Assembly: GCA_963678235.1 (NCBI GenBank)
Contig: OY782766.1
Span: 3,038,001 to 3,102,000 of the forward strand
Reading direction: 5' to 3'
DNA from: JABMQB01 sp963678235
Lineage (GTDB): Bacteria > Bacteroidota > Bacteroidia > Bacteroidales > Prolixibacteraceae
Length of the DNA: 64,000 nucleotides
Shown piece by piece: positions 18,775 through 28,761 of this stretch (the first letter of the stretch is position 1; each line of letters starts with the position of its first letter). The notes below the pieces were generated by a model that saw nothing but the letters and a program-made list of their open reading frames with translations, ran no database searches and had not been told where the DNA came from. Both the position numbers and the translations under genes were made by a program.

Positions 18775-18797
18775 CCTTCTGTTTGACAATAAGGTAG

Positions 18798-20027
18798 ATG
18801 ATAGAGACAACATTTCAATTTCACGAATTTGCCAATGGAATTCGCTTAATTCATAAAGAAATTCCATCAAATTTAGGACATCTAGGGGTTTTACTAAATG
18901 CCGGCTCGCGCGATGAGGACGAAGAAGAACATGGGATTGCCCATTTTATAGAACACTCCATATTTAAAGGGACAAAAAAGAGAAAAGCATTTCATGTGCT
19001 CAGCCGGATGGAAGATGTTGGTGGTGAACTAAATGCCTATACAACCAAAGAAGAGACAGCTTTGTTTGCCACATTCCTTGGAGAATATTACGATCGTGCA
19101 ACTGAACTTTTAAGTGATATTCTTTTTCAAAGCACTTATCCCGAAAAGGAACTGGAAAGGGAAAAGGAGGTCGTGATGGAAGAAATAAATTCATATAAGG
19201 ATTCTCCTTCCGAACTCATTTTTGATGAATTTGAAGAGCTTGTGTTTGACGGACATCCAATTGCAAGAAATATTTTGGGAACTCCTGAAAAACTAAAAAG
19301 CTTTCATAAATCCGATATTTTTAAGTTTATTGAGAATAATTACCATACCGACCACATTGTCATCAGTTCTGTGGGCAATATTTCGTTCCAGAAACTGGTG
19401 CACCTTTGTGAAAAATATTTTGGTAGTATTCCAGCCTCCCTGCGAAATAAGGAAAGGCAAATATTTGTGAATTATATTCCTTCTGAAAAAATATTGACAA
19501 AAGATACTTTTCAGGCACATTGTGTAATTGGGAATACAGGATTTGATAGTCATCATCCACAGCGAACAATACTGGTTTTGCTTAACAGTCTGCTTGGGGG
19601 GCATTCCATGAATTCACGATTGAACCTTGCATTGCGCGAACGACGAGGAATTGCATACAATGTTGAATCTAACTTTACACCTTATAGCGATACCGGATTA
19701 TTTAGCGTATATTTTGGTACCGATAAGGAAAACCTTGAAAGGGCTATCTCCATTGTTTTTTCCGAATTCCAGAAACTGAAACATAACAAACTGGGACCAG
19801 TCCAATTATTGAAAGCAAAGAAGCAACTCATCGGGCAAATTGCAATTTCGATTGAAAACCGTGAAGAACTGATGCTGGCTATTGGGAAAAGCTACTTACT
19901 TTACGGAAAGGTAGACCCAATGATTAAAGTGTATGAAAAAATTGAACAGGTTACTGCGAGCCAGCTGATGGAGGTTGCCAACCTAATCCTCGATGAATCG
20001 AAAATGAGCCGCTTAATTTATCGTTAG
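18798..20027 (+). CDS. M16-family zinc peptidase
   Basis: The 409-residue protein has the inverted zinc motif HFIEH (residues 49-53) and the distal glutamate in EREKEVVMEEI, so the active half of an M16 (insulinase/processing peptidase) enzyme is complete. It has no signal peptide and is probably cytosolic. The C-terminal half (about 200-409) is the second M16 domain, with LRERRGIAYNVES. The length fits the single-chain, half-size M16B type that works as a dimer. An O-methyltransferase gene follows after 2 bp. Confidence 0.93.
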   Translation: MIETTFQFHEFANGIRLIHKEIPSNLGHLGVLLNAGSRDEDEEEHGIAHFIEHSIFKGTKKRKAFHVLSRMEDVGGELNAYTTKEETALFATFLGEYYDRATELLSDILFQSTYPEKELEREKEVVMEEINSYKDSPSELIFDEFEELVFDGHPIARNILGTPEKLKSFHKSDIFKFIENNYHTDHIVISSVGNISFQKLVHLCEKYFGSIPASLRNKERQIFVNYIPSEKILTKDTFQAHCVIGNTGFDSHHPQRTILVLLNSLLGGHSMNSRLNLALRERRGIAYNVESNFTPYSDTGLFSVYFGTDKENLERAISIVFSEFQKLKHNKLGPVQLLKAKKQLIGQIAISIENREELMLAIGKSYLLYGKVDPMIKVYEKIEQVTASQLMEVANLILDESKMSRLIYR

Positions 20028-20029
20028 AA

Positions 20030-20668
20030 ATGAAACTTTCGTTAGAACTGGAAAATTACATAAAAAACAGTATTGATGCGGAGGACCCGGTACTGGAGGA
20101 ACTGGATCGCGAAACAAATTTAAAGTTGCTGCACCCCAGGATGTTATCGGGGCATATTCAAGGTAAACTCTTGCAGATGTTTTCGCAAATGATTGCTCCA
20201 ACCAACATCCTTGAACTTGGTACATTTTCAGGTTATTCCGCCATTTGTTTGGCAAAAGGATTAAAAGAGGGGGGCAAACTAATTAGTGTTGAATTAAACG
20301 ATGAGTTAAAAAGTTTTGCTTCAAAATACATTAAAAAATCAGGGCTTGAAAATGTCATTAAACTGAAAATAGGAAGTGCCCTTGAAATTATCCCATCACT
20401 TGAAAATAACTTCGATCTTGTTTTTATTGACGCCGACAAAAAAGAATACCTGGAATACTACAAATTGGTGTTTGATAAAGTGAACCCCGGCGGCTACATC
20501 ATTGCCGATAATACATTATGGGATGGGAAAGTTGTGGAGCCGGTTGCCCCCAATGATTATCAAACCAAGGGTGTTTTAGAATTTAACGAATTTATTGCTA
20601 ACGATAATCGGGTTGAAAAAGTAATTGTTCCGGTGCGGGACGGGCTTACAATTATTCGAAAAAAATAG
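20030..20668 (+). CDS. Class I SAM-dependent O-methyltransferase (caffeoyl-CoA type)
   Basis: The 212-residue protein shows ILELGTFSGYSAICLAKGL (SAM loop), SVELNDE, FDLVFIDADKKEYLEYY with metal-binding Asp residues, and IIADNTLWDGKVV. These are features of cation-dependent O-methyltransferases acting on catechol-like groups. The natural substrate in bacteria is usually unknown. It starts 2 bp after the M16 peptidase stop, so both are almost certainly one transcript, a pairing common in Bacteroidota. Confidence 0.93.
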   Translation: MKLSLELENYIKNSIDAEDPVLEELDRETNLKLLHPRMLSGHIQGKLLQMFSQMIAPTNILELGTFSGYSAICLAKGLKEGGKLISVELNDELKSFASKYIKKSGLENVIKLKIGSALEIIPSLENNFDLVFIDADKKEYLEYYKLVFDKVNPGGYIIADNTLWDGKVVEPVAPNDYQTKGVLEFNEFIANDNRVEKVIVPVRDGLTIIRKK

Positions 20669-20708
20669 GTTGATTAAACAAAATCTAAAAAGCTAATCAA
20701 GAAAAATA

Positions 20709-21365
20709 CTATTGCCCGATTTGACTTTTAAGAAGTTTTACCTGGTTCGAAAGTTTTAAGATTTCAGCATTTTTATCTTCCATTTGAGCTTGCAAACCAC
20801 TGATTGTTTTCTGCAAATCACTTGCTTTGCCTTGAAGGTTCGTAACAAGTTCTTCCTGCCTGTTCTTTAGTCCTTCCATTACCTTCAGCTCATTTTCTTT
20901 TTCTTTGATATCAAACTTGCCTTGCTCAATCATCGTAAGCCTTTCACGTGCAAGGTTGTCCAATCTCGAATTATCAGCTTCCAAAGTTTTTATGCGTGCA
21001 TCACGCTCCTGAATGATGCTATTTAACCTCCTTTTTTCAAATTCAAAAGCATAATTCTTTTCTTCCAAAGACTCACTGGTTTGGTTCACATTTGATTTAA
21101 GTGAGAATATTTCCTTGTTCAGGGTTTCAATATATTGGTCTTTGATGGCATTACTGCCGAGCAATTCACTTTTCAAAGTTTCAAAATCGGCAATCATTAC
21201 CTTTAAACGTTCTGCTTTAGCGTTATTTTCAGCAGTTAAATCCCGCACTTTTTGTTCGGCGCTTAACCTTCCGGCTTCCATCTCCAAATACTTTTTCTTA
21301 GCAACACAAGAAGAAAGAACAATGGATAAAAGTGTTAATATGTAGATAATTGACCGTGCTTTCAT
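20709..21365 (-). CDS. Coiled-coil lipoprotein
   Basis: A 218-residue lipoprotein: the signal ends in a lipobox, LSSC, with the acylated Cys near residue 19, followed by VAKKKYLEMEAGR. Nearly all the rest is predicted coiled coil (heptads rich in Glu, Lys, Leu and Gln; long run from about 30 to 218). The N-terminus resembles OmpA-type lipoproteins of Bacteroidota that link envelope layers, but the peptidoglycan-binding OmpA domain is absent. It is probably a periplasmic spacer. The gene is alone. Confidence 0.8.
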   Translation of the reverse strand: MKARSIIYILTLLSIVLSSCVAKKKYLEMEAGRLSAEQKVRDLTAENNAKAERLKVMIADFETLKSELLGSNAIKDQYIETLNKEIFSLKSNVNQTSESLEEKNYAFEFEKRRLNSIIQERDARIKTLEADNSRLDNLARERLTMIEQGKFDIKEKENELKVMEGLKNRQEELVTNLQGKASDLQKTISGLQAQMEDKNAEILKLSNQVKLLKSQIGQ

Positions 21366-21513
21366 GATAAATTATTAAGTTTTTAACAAAGATAAAAATA
21401 ATACTATGGGATTATAACGTTATATAAACAGTGAATTGTATTTATTTCGTAATTTTAAATTTTACGATTTTGATTATTTTGCAAAATCAATACCAAAACA
21501 ACAGTTGGAAAGC

Positions 21514-22626
21514 ATGAAAACAATACTAATACTAATTCTGGGATTCTTCTCTATTTCAATATCTGCACAAGAAGGAAATGTTGCAGGAACTTTAAAAGGA
21601 AAGGTGATGGATATGCAAGGCAACCCGATTGCCTATACCAATATCGGGTTGGAAGGCACATACTTCGGAACCGCAAGTAATGCAGAAGGGGAATTTGAAC
21701 TTAAAATACCGGATGATTTTACAAGTTATCGCATCTTTTTTTCAGCCGTTGGATATAAAAATTCAATGCTTATGGTTTCTGACTTGCTGAAAAAAGAGTT
21801 TAATATTGTGAGGTTGCAGGACCAGAGTTACAGCATTGATGATATCGATGTGAATGCTCAATCGAAGGTATTGTACCGAATCTTAAGAACAGCGTCCGAA
21901 AATATACCGAAAAATTTCCAGGCTGGCCCGTTCACCATGAAATGTGAATATGTTTGGGAGAAAGATGCAAATGGTGCTAAAAAAAGCAGAAAAGCAAACC
22001 TCGATATTTATGACCAAAACGGTTATAGCGCACCAACAAAATTAGACGCATACGAAAAGCGCAACTATCAATTTTCAAATGTTATAAAAAACTTTGAAAG
22101 CTATTCGTTAACAGATGGTTCAACAAATATTGATGAGATTATCAACCTGGATTTTGCCCGTATGGCTTCATCGATTCTTAATACCGATTTGGCTTCAACA
22201 TTCGAACTTAATATGGAAAACGAGCCTGATTTCAAGGGTGTATCCACCTGGCTAATTGGCTTTAAACAAACAATTCCAACTTTCGAAGGTAGCGGAGATT
22301 ATTATGCTAATCAATTTGAAGGGAAATTGTATATCAATAAGAATAATTACGCTGTAATGCGAATAGAGTGTTGGGTTACAGCACCTTTACAAAATCGCAT
22401 GGGACGCGAGTTGGCAGTTTCCCAGGAAAATACGAATTTCCTGACCGATGTGAAGTACGATTTCTCCGTAGAGTATAATTCTAATGGTTTGGAATTTATT
22501 TCGATCAATAAAAATTACATGGAAAAAGGGAAGCCGGTAAAAGAAACCACGAAATTAATGGTTAGTTCATTAGAAAAAAATACTGATTCCTCAATTACAA
22601 GCAGGGATTACTTTGAAGGAAAATAA
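21514..22626 (+). CDS. Secreted protein with carboxypeptidase-regulatory-like domain
   Basis: A protein of about 370 residues with a signal peptide (MKTILILILGFFSISISAQ) and a CarboxypepD-reg-like beta-sandwich (about residues 25-105, LKGKVMDMQGNPIAYTNIGL, FFSAVGY). The remaining 260 residues are a beta-rich domain resembling the DUF5686-type or plain lipoprotein-carrier-like domains that follow this module in Bacteroidota, but I cannot name the family. The frame begins at 21436 with a non-ATG codon; the ATG at 21514 makes the signal peptide correct. The role is unknown; probably in the periplasm or outer membrane. Confidence 0.75.
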   Translation: MKTILILILGFFSISISAQEGNVAGTLKGKVMDMQGNPIAYTNIGLEGTYFGTASNAEGEFELKIPDDFTSYRIFFSAVGYKNSMLMVSDLLKKEFNIVRLQDQSYSIDDIDVNAQSKVLYRILRTASENIPKNFQAGPFTMKCEYVWEKDANGAKKSRKANLDIYDQNGYSAPTKLDAYEKRNYQFSNVIKNFESYSLTDGSTNIDEIINLDFARMASSILNTDLASTFELNMENEPDFKGVSTWLIGFKQTIPTFEGSGDYYANQFEGKLYINKNNYAVMRIECWVTAPLQNRMGRELAVSQENTNFLTDVKYDFSVEYNSNGLEFISINKNYMEKGKPVKETTKLMVSSLEKNTDSSITSRDYFEGK

Positions 22627-22680
22627 AAACAGCCACCTTTCAATGAAAAGCAGCTGTTCAAATGTTGTTTTATAGGCTAT

Positions 22681-23982
22681 TTATTTTTTCTTTTTGTAAA
22701 GATCATCTTCTTTTACAACCTCCACCTTCGAGCTGTCTTTCAGGGTTCGGGTAATTGCGGTATAAGGCGCAATTACAATTTCATCGCCCGCTGAAATCCC
22801 TTCTAACACTTCAATGTTGTTATTGTCCTGAATACCTGTTTCAACCTTGGTTTTTGTAACCACTCCGTTTTCTTTCAACATAAAAACCACTTCTTCTTTT
22901 TCTTCCGCTTCTTTTTTCTCTTCCTCGGTCATGGATTTTTTCTGCGCTTCACTAATATTTTCTTTAACCAAACGGGTCGTTACTGCCTGTATCGGAACAG
23001 AAATTACGTTTTCACGAGTTTCTGTAAGAATATCAACCGTTGCAGACATTCCCGGTCTAAACGGGTAAAAACTGTTGGCATCATCGCTAAAAAGGTCTTT
23101 ATACGAATCTTTTAATAAAAGCACCTTCACATCGAAATTGGTTACCTGATCGCTGGCTGCCCCCGTGGTATTTGCGGAGTTGGCAATTTCTGTTACAACA
23201 CCTTTAAATTTTCGTTTCATATATGCATCAACCTCTACCAATGCGGTATCATAAAGCGCTACTTTAACAATATCATTTTCGTTAACTTCCACCTTAACCT
23301 CCATTAAATCAAGATTTGCAATTACCATAGTTTCCGTACCGGCGTACATATTTGTTCCAACTACCCTCTCTCCCTGTTCAACATTTAAGCGTGATACAGT
23401 TCCGGAAATCGGCGCATAAATTTTGGTTTTTATAAGCTGTTCTTTCGCTTCGGCAACCGATGCTTCGGCACTTTTTACCGAAAACTCGGCGGCTTTTACT
23501 TCCGCTTCCGAAATTTTATATGCCGATTCGGCTGCTTCAAATTCTGACGCAGGAATAGTTCCTTTGTCAAACAATTGTTTCGCCCTTTTAAAAGATAATT
23601 CCCGTTCAATTTGTTGCGCTTCAGCCTGTGCCTGCCTAGCTTTTGCCGAATTCAGGGACGCTTCGGCACGGTTTAACATCGAAATATATACATCAGGTTT
23701 TATGATCATTAAAAGCATACCCTTTTCAACCTGATCGCCTTCTTCCACATTTAGTTCAATAATTTCCCCTGATACATCAGGGCTAATTTTCACCTCTGTT
23801 TCCGGCTGAATTTTGCCATTAGCGGTAATCATTTCAGTAATTGTCTTGCTTTCAACAACCTGCGTCGACACTTTTACGGTTAAGGTATCGCCAAACCAGC
23901 CTGCTTTTTTCCCAATAACAAGTAAAACGATTGCAATCACAAGAATCCCTATCGCGTATGGTAGTATTTTCTTCTGTTTCAT
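22681..23982 (-). CDS. Efflux periplasmic adaptor (HlyD/MacA-like)
   Basis: The 433-residue membrane-fusion protein has an N-terminal membrane anchor (residues 6-25), a lipoyl-like half (VKISPDVSGEIIELNVEEGDQVEKG), an Ala/Glu-rich coiled-coil hairpin (about 105-180), the second lipoyl half (IYAPISGTVSRLNVEQGERV) and a beta-barrel region. It would link an inner-membrane pump to an outer-membrane channel. No pump or channel gene is adjacent, which is unusual: in Bacteroidota this type is often followed by MacB-like permeases. A variable Glu/Lys-rich insert (about residues 345-370) is present. Confidence 0.9.
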   Translation of the reverse strand: MKQKKILPYAIGILVIAIVLLVIGKKAGWFGDTLTVKVSTQVVESKTITEMITANGKIQPETEVKISPDVSGEIIELNVEEGDQVEKGMLLMIIKPDVYISMLNRAEASLNSAKARQAQAEAQQIERELSFKRAKQLFDKGTIPASEFEAAESAYKISEAEVKAAEFSVKSAEASVAEAKEQLIKTKIYAPISGTVSRLNVEQGERVVGTNMYAGTETMVIANLDLMEVKVEVNENDIVKVALYDTALVEVDAYMKRKFKGVVTEIANSANTTGAASDQVTNFDVKVLLLKDSYKDLFSDDANSFYPFRPGMSATVDILTETRENVISVPIQAVTTRLVKENISEAQKKSMTEEEKKEAEEKEEVVFMLKENGVVTKTKVETGIQDNNNIEVLEGISAGDEIVIAPYTAITRTLKDSSKVEVVKEDDLYKKKK

Positions 23983-24102
23983 TTTTGAATGTTTTTAGAT
24001 ATATGTCAGTCAAAGAGCAATAAAATTACAACAATTAATTTTTGTATGCCCTGAATTTAAGAATAATTGATTTAAGCCAATAATATATCTATTGTTTGGG
24101 TA

Positions 24103-25349
24103 CTATTTTAATACCAGGCGAGCTGTTTTTCGACTTTTTTGTTCAATATAAATCTTCCGCCCCCTAACTTGTTTTGCAACCACTTCATCATTATAATACC
24201 TTATGGTTATGAGTTCAATACCAGTATTGTATTTAACTTCGTATTTTTCAGAAAGACCTTCAATAATGGTATCCAATCCAAATTCAGGATGATCGATTAC
24301 TAAGTTCAGGTCAATTGCAGATTGTTGGAAGAGGTTCACTTTAAACCGAACACCCGGAAAATGGTTAAATACATCCCTCATGTCCTCAATTCCAACAAAA
24401 GAAAAATCAATTGGAGAAAGGGTAATTAAAACCTGGTTTTTCTTACTGATAAAAACGGGCGTCAGTTCAAGTTTATAGCCAAGAGGGTGAATCAGTGTTC
24501 CGGAGATTCAGGATCAAGAAACGATTTTACAAACAAAGGGATGTTTTTGTTTTGCAGTGGTTTAATTGTTTTCGGATGGATAACCTTCGCTCCCGAATGT
24601 GCCATTTCAATTGCTTCACGGTACGACAATTCATTAAGCATAACCGTATTGTCCAATAATTTTGGATCGGCGTTTAGCACACCAGGAACATCTTTCCAAA
24701 TGGTCAGGCTTTCGGCATTCAGGATATTTGCCAGAATGGCGCCCGTAAAATCGGATCCTTCCCTTCCCAACGAAGTGGAGTTCCCATCGCTTGTTGAGCC
24801 AATAAATCCCTGCGTTACAAACAACTCCCGACCTTCAAAGTTGAATGTTTCTTTAATTTGCTTTTCGGTGATGTCCCAATCAACAAGTGCTTCCCTATAT
24901 TGGTTGTTCGTTCTTAAACTTTCACGGATGTCGATCCATTTTACATTCCTCCCGATATTTAAATATTCAGCTACAATCTGCGTTGAAAGCAATTCCCCAA
25001 AACAAATCAACTGATCGTATTCAAAATCATAATCGTCGGTTGGCTTGGTATTAAGTTTTGTATCGATTTGATTGAATAGCCCTTCAATATTTTCAGGTAT
25101 CCCTTTGGTTTCAAATAAATCTTCGATAATTCCCAGGTGAAAGTCTTTAATCTGCGAAAAAAGCTCTTGTGTTTTATCAGATTCCTGGTTAAAATATGCC
25201 CTGACTAAATCCTCAAACATGTTGGTCATTTTACCCATTGCTGAAACAACAATAACAATGTTACCTTCAAAACCAGCGACTATCTTACCAACATTTTTTA
25301 CGGCTTCTGCACTCTTTACTGAAGCACCACCAAACTTAAAAACTTTCAT
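24103..25349 (-). pseudogene. lysC: Aspartokinase with a single-base frameshift
   Basis: Aspartokinase phosphorylates aspartate, the first step to lysine, threonine and methionine. The N-terminal kinase domain (from ATG at 25349) is intact for about 282 residues, with VFKFGGASVKSAEAV, VVSAMGKMTNM, TSLGREGSDFTGAIL and FVKSFLDPESP, then stops early at 24492. In the next frame the expected continuation GTLIHPLGYKLELTPV starts at 24501 and runs in one open frame through the ACT regulatory region to 24103. One missing base near 24501-24503 accounts for it; the restored protein would be about 415 residues. It is either a sequencing or assembly error or a recent mutation. Confidence 0.85.
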
Positions 25350-25534
25350 AAATCAAACTTAAAAACTGAAACAAAGCTATTAAAAAGAAATGAAAGAATT
25401 CCCATATAAATCATGGATTAGAAAATGAGATATTGTTAAATTGGACGCAATTCAATAACTTTAGATTTCATGTAATTTCATAATAAAAGCTGTACCAATG
25501 TTATGAAATCATCCGTTAAATAAAATCCAATTTG

Positions 25535-27907
25535 ATGAAAAAACTGCTCATTTTTATTCTTTTCATAAGTTTTACTGCTACACAGGCTCAAATACAGAGA
25601 AACAACCAAAGTACACTTACCATTGAAAAAATAATGCAGGATCCTGCAAAATGGATTGGGACTTCGCCTTCAGACATACAATGGTCGCTGGACAACAAAT
25701 TCATCTATTTTGACTGGAATCCTGACCAAGACACTTTATCCTCAACTTACGCTTACGATCTAAAAACAGGTGAAATCAAAAAAGTACCTGAAGATGAAAT
25801 CAATAAGTTGCCTGCATCAAATGGAGTATATAATTCGGATGAAAGTAAAATGATTCATACCCGTGATGGAGATCTATTTCTTTTGGATATAAAAAAGGGC
25901 AAGGAGAAAAGGTTAACACAGCTTTCGGGCGCTGTTTCACGTCCCCAGTTTTATGCCAATGATAAAAAAGTTGCCTTTTGGTACGATCAGAATTTATTCA
26001 GTATTCAACTATCGGATGGATATCTAAAGCAGCTAAGCAAATTCACAAAAGTTGCGAAAAAAGATAATCCTCTAAGCACCGGACAGGCGAAATGGCTGGA
26101 GGATCAGCAAATGGAATTGTTTGAGGTTCTGCAAGAAAGGGAAAAAATGCAACATGCCAGGGAAAATAAAATTCCAGAAAAACAAGGGTTGGAGGAAATA
26201 TACACTGGTAAAAAAACAGCCACACAGGCAAGCATAAGTCCAAGCGGAGACTATATCGTTTATTCATTGTACAACAGAAATGATGGAATATCAACATCGG
26301 TTACGCATCATATTACCAAATCAGGTTATACTGAAGACAGGAATGCGCGGTCAAAAGTTGGGGCACCGCAAAGCACTTTAGAGATGGGGGTTTTTGATAC
26401 TAAAAACAACAAAACAGTAGAAATTGGAACTTCCACCATACCCGGATTAAAAGAACTACCCGCGTATTTAAAAGATTACCCTGGAGCCATTCCAACGGAC
26501 AGTAGTAAAATTGTGGATAGGGAATTTAACCTATTGGGACCAATTTGGCACCCAACGAAGGACATTGCATTGGTAGTTGCCCTATCGCTTGATAATAAAG
26601 ACAGATGGATCCTGTTATTAGATCCAAAAGAAGGAAGCCTTGATCTTTTAGACAGACAAAGGGATGAAGCATGGATTGGTGGTCCTGGTATAAATGGATG
26701 GAATTACTCAACCGGGGATATTGGCTGGATACCTGATGAAAATAACGTTTGGTTTCAATCCGAAGCGTCAGGTTATTCCCATTTGTACACCATTAATGTG
26801 GATACGAAACGGAAAAAACAACTCACAAAAGGAACATTTGAAGTTTATTCCCCATCACTTTCAAAGGATGGAAAATACTTTTATTTTACAGCCAATATGG
26901 TTCATCCGGGGGTGCGTCATTTTTACAAAATGCCGATTGAAGGAGGTAAGCCGATTCAATTAACCTCTTTGGAAGGGAACAATGAAGTTAGCCTTTCATC
27001 TGATGAAAAATACCTGGCGATAAGGTATTCATCGGCAAACCAGCCCTGGGAACTTTACCTTCAGGAAAACAAAGCCGGAGCAAAAGCAGAAAAAATAACG
27101 CAATCGCTTACCAAAGAATTTCAGGAATATACTTGGAGAAAACCTGAATACATCACATTTAAAGCCGAAGATGGAGAAACCGTTTATGCAAGGCTTTATC
27201 AGCCAGAAAAATCGACAAGCAGTAATCCGGCAATTATTTTTGTACATGGCGCAGGGTATCTTCAGAATGCGCACAAATGGTGGAGCAGTTATTTTCGTGA
27301 ATATATGTTTCATAATCTTTTAGTGGATAACGGTTACACTGTTTTGGATATAGACTATCGCGGAAGTGCCGGGTACGGACGTGATTGGCGGACCGGAATT
27401 TATCGGCACATGGGTGGCAAAGACCTTTCGGATCAAGTGGATGGGGCAAAACTTCTAATTGAAAAATATGGAATCCAAGCCGATAAAATTGGAATTTATG
27501 GAGGATCGTACGGTGGATTCATCACCCTAATGGCCATGTTTAAACACCCTGATGTATTTGCTGCCGGGGCAGGATTACGATCGGTAACCGATTGGGCACA
27601 TTATAACCATGGCTACACATCAAATATACTTAATACTCCGGTTTCCGACAGCATTGCTTATCGGCGTAGTTCGCCTATTTACTTTGCCGAAGGTTTAAAA
27701 GGCAAACTGCTTATGTGCCACGGAATGGTTGATGATAATGTACAGTTCCAGGATATTGTCAGGCTATCGCAACGATTAATTGAATTAGGCAAAGAAAATT
27801 GGGAGTTGGCGGTTTATCCGGTAGAAGCTCATGGTTTTACAGAACCCAGTAGCTGGACCGATGAATACAAACGCATTTTTAATTTGTTTGAAGAAAGTTT
27901 AAAATAA
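25535..27907 (+). CDS. S9-family prolyl oligopeptidase (dipeptidyl peptidase IV-like)
   Basis: The 790-residue exported peptidase has a signal peptide (residues 1-18), a beta-propeller (about 40-520, with repeated WxxxDxxI-type blades) and a C-terminal alpha/beta hydrolase. The nucleophile Ser is near 658 in GIYGGSYGGF; the acid and base appear in HGMVDDNVQF and EAHGFTE. The protein also has YRGSAGYGRDWR typical of DPP IV-like S9 enzymes. It would release dipeptides from proline-containing peptides in the periplasm. The track-like frame opens 3 bp earlier at a TTG; ATG at 25535 is used here. Confidence 0.93.
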   Translation: MKKLLIFILFISFTATQAQIQRNNQSTLTIEKIMQDPAKWIGTSPSDIQWSLDNKFIYFDWNPDQDTLSSTYAYDLKTGEIKKVPEDEINKLPASNGVYNSDESKMIHTRDGDLFLLDIKKGKEKRLTQLSGAVSRPQFYANDKKVAFWYDQNLFSIQLSDGYLKQLSKFTKVAKKDNPLSTGQAKWLEDQQMELFEVLQEREKMQHARENKIPEKQGLEEIYTGKKTATQASISPSGDYIVYSLYNRNDGISTSVTHHITKSGYTEDRNARSKVGAPQSTLEMGVFDTKNNKTVEIGTSTIPGLKELPAYLKDYPGAIPTDSSKIVDREFNLLGPIWHPTKDIALVVALSLDNKDRWILLLDPKEGSLDLLDRQRDEAWIGGPGINGWNYSTGDIGWIPDENNVWFQSEASGYSHLYTINVDTKRKKQLTKGTFEVYSPSLSKDGKYFYFTANMVHPGVRHFYKMPIEGGKPIQLTSLEGNNEVSLSSDEKYLAIRYSSANQPWELYLQENKAGAKAEKITQSLTKEFQEYTWRKPEYITFKAEDGETVYARLYQPEKSTSSNPAIIFVHGAGYLQNAHKWWSSYFREYMFHNLLVDNGYTVLDIDYRGSAGYGRDWRTGIYRHMGGKDLSDQVDGAKLLIEKYGIQADKIGIYGGSYGGFITLMAMFKHPDVFAAGAGLRSVTDWAHYNHGYTSNILNTPVSDSIAYRRSSPIYFAEGLKGKLLMCHGMVDDNVQFQDIVRLSQRLIELGKENWELAVYPVEAHGFTEPSSWTDEYKRIFNLFEESLK

Positions 27908-27931
27908 ATAAGCATTCATCGATTGTTCTGA

Positions 27932-27976
27932 AAAACTATGCAATTATGGAATTGAATTCCATATTTGCATAGTTTT
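27932..27976. terminator. Strong bidirectional terminator
   Basis: Arms at 27932-27953 and 27955-27976 are complementary over 22 bp with one mismatch around a single central base (outer part AAAACTATGCAA with TTGCATAGTTTT). It lies between the convergent S9 peptidase and transporter genes, with A/T tracts on both sides. Confidence 0.85.
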
Positions 27977-27996
27977 AATATTTTATCAATGGATTT

Positions 27997-28701
27997 TTAT
28001 TTTACCCAATAACTATCTTTTTTAAAAATCTTTTTCGCCCAATAAACAAATGGGGTATCGGCAGCGGCAACTACCCATTTCAACAAATAAGTCGTCACAA
28101 AAATTTCAATCAATACCGGAGTTTCAAATACACCATAAAAAGCGATAAGTACAAACACCGAACTGTCAATTAATTGTGAGATCATTGTGCTTAGGTTGTT
28201 GCGTATCCAAATTTGACTATCCTTTTTAAATCTTTTCTTCCAGAAATGGTAGGCCCAAACGTCGTGCCTTTGCGAAAGCAGGTATGCCGATAAACTAGCG
28301 ATGGCAATGCGGGGCATCAATCCAAAAATTGTACTAAGTGAATCGTGGGAAACTGTAGCAAATTCATCTCCTGCCAAAGGTTGAAAAGCCAATGCAAGGT
28401 TCATTAACAAAGTCATTGCAAGCAGACTGAAAAAACCAATCCAGACAGCTTTTTGCGCATCTTTTTTTCCATAATTTTCCGATAATATATCGGTTACCAA
28501 AAACGAAGAAGCATAAACAATGTTGCCAAGGGTTGCAGCCAAACCAAACAGTTCAATGGTTTGAATTACCTGCACATTCGCCACAATTACTGAGATAGGG
28601 ATCCACATAATCAGCCCCCATTTACCAAATAATTTGTACGCAAGAATAATAAGGAAAAAATTAGCCAGCAGCATAGCCAGCCATAGAAGTTCATTTTGCA
28701 T
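27997..28701 (-). CDS. yhhQ: Queuosine precursor transporter (YhhQ/DUF165 family)
   Basis: The 234-residue inner-membrane protein has six or more hydrophobic helices and the family signatures FLVTDILSENYGKKDAQKAVWIG, FGLMPRIAIASLSAYLLSQRHDVWAYHFWKKR, and RNNLSTMISQLIDSSVFVLIAFYG. YhhQ imports preQ0 or preQ1 for queuosine in tRNA. The start ATG (28701) follows a leader with a preQ1-riboswitch-like hairpin (28719-28737), which supports this job. It is monocistronic. Confidence 0.9.
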   Translation of the reverse strand: MQNELLWLAMLLANFFLIILAYKLFGKWGLIMWIPISVIVANVQVIQTIELFGLAATLGNIVYASSFLVTDILSENYGKKDAQKAVWIGFFSLLAMTLLMNLALAFQPLAGDEFATVSHDSLSTIFGLMPRIAIASLSAYLLSQRHDVWAYHFWKKRFKKDSQIWIRNNLSTMISQLIDSSVFVLIAFYGVFETPVLIEIFVTTYLLKWVVAAADTPFVYWAKKIFKKDSYWVK

Positions 28702-28703
28702 TT

Positions 28704-28740
28704 TTTTAATTTATTATAGCAGGGTGATGGAACCTGCATG
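28704..28740 (-). promoter_or_regulatory. Candidate preQ1-I-like riboswitch
   Basis: On the minus strand, 28737-28719 reads GCAGGTTCCATCACCCTGC: a 5-bp stem GCAGG/CCTGC with loop TTCCATCAC, giving the GGTTC...CACCC signature of type 1 preQ1 riboswitches. It is followed by an A-rich tail to the ATG at 28701, as in the known class. The tail lacks the usual CTAAGG, so the pseudoknot would have to use another pairing, for example CAT in the loop with the ATG itself. Not proven. Confidence 0.45.
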
Positions 28741-28761
28741 TTCAACATTTATTTCAGGGCG

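Noticed and set aside
24103..24381. A separate 92-residue gene
   Set aside because: It is the C-terminal ACT region of aspartokinase in a shifted frame, continuous from 24501 downwards.
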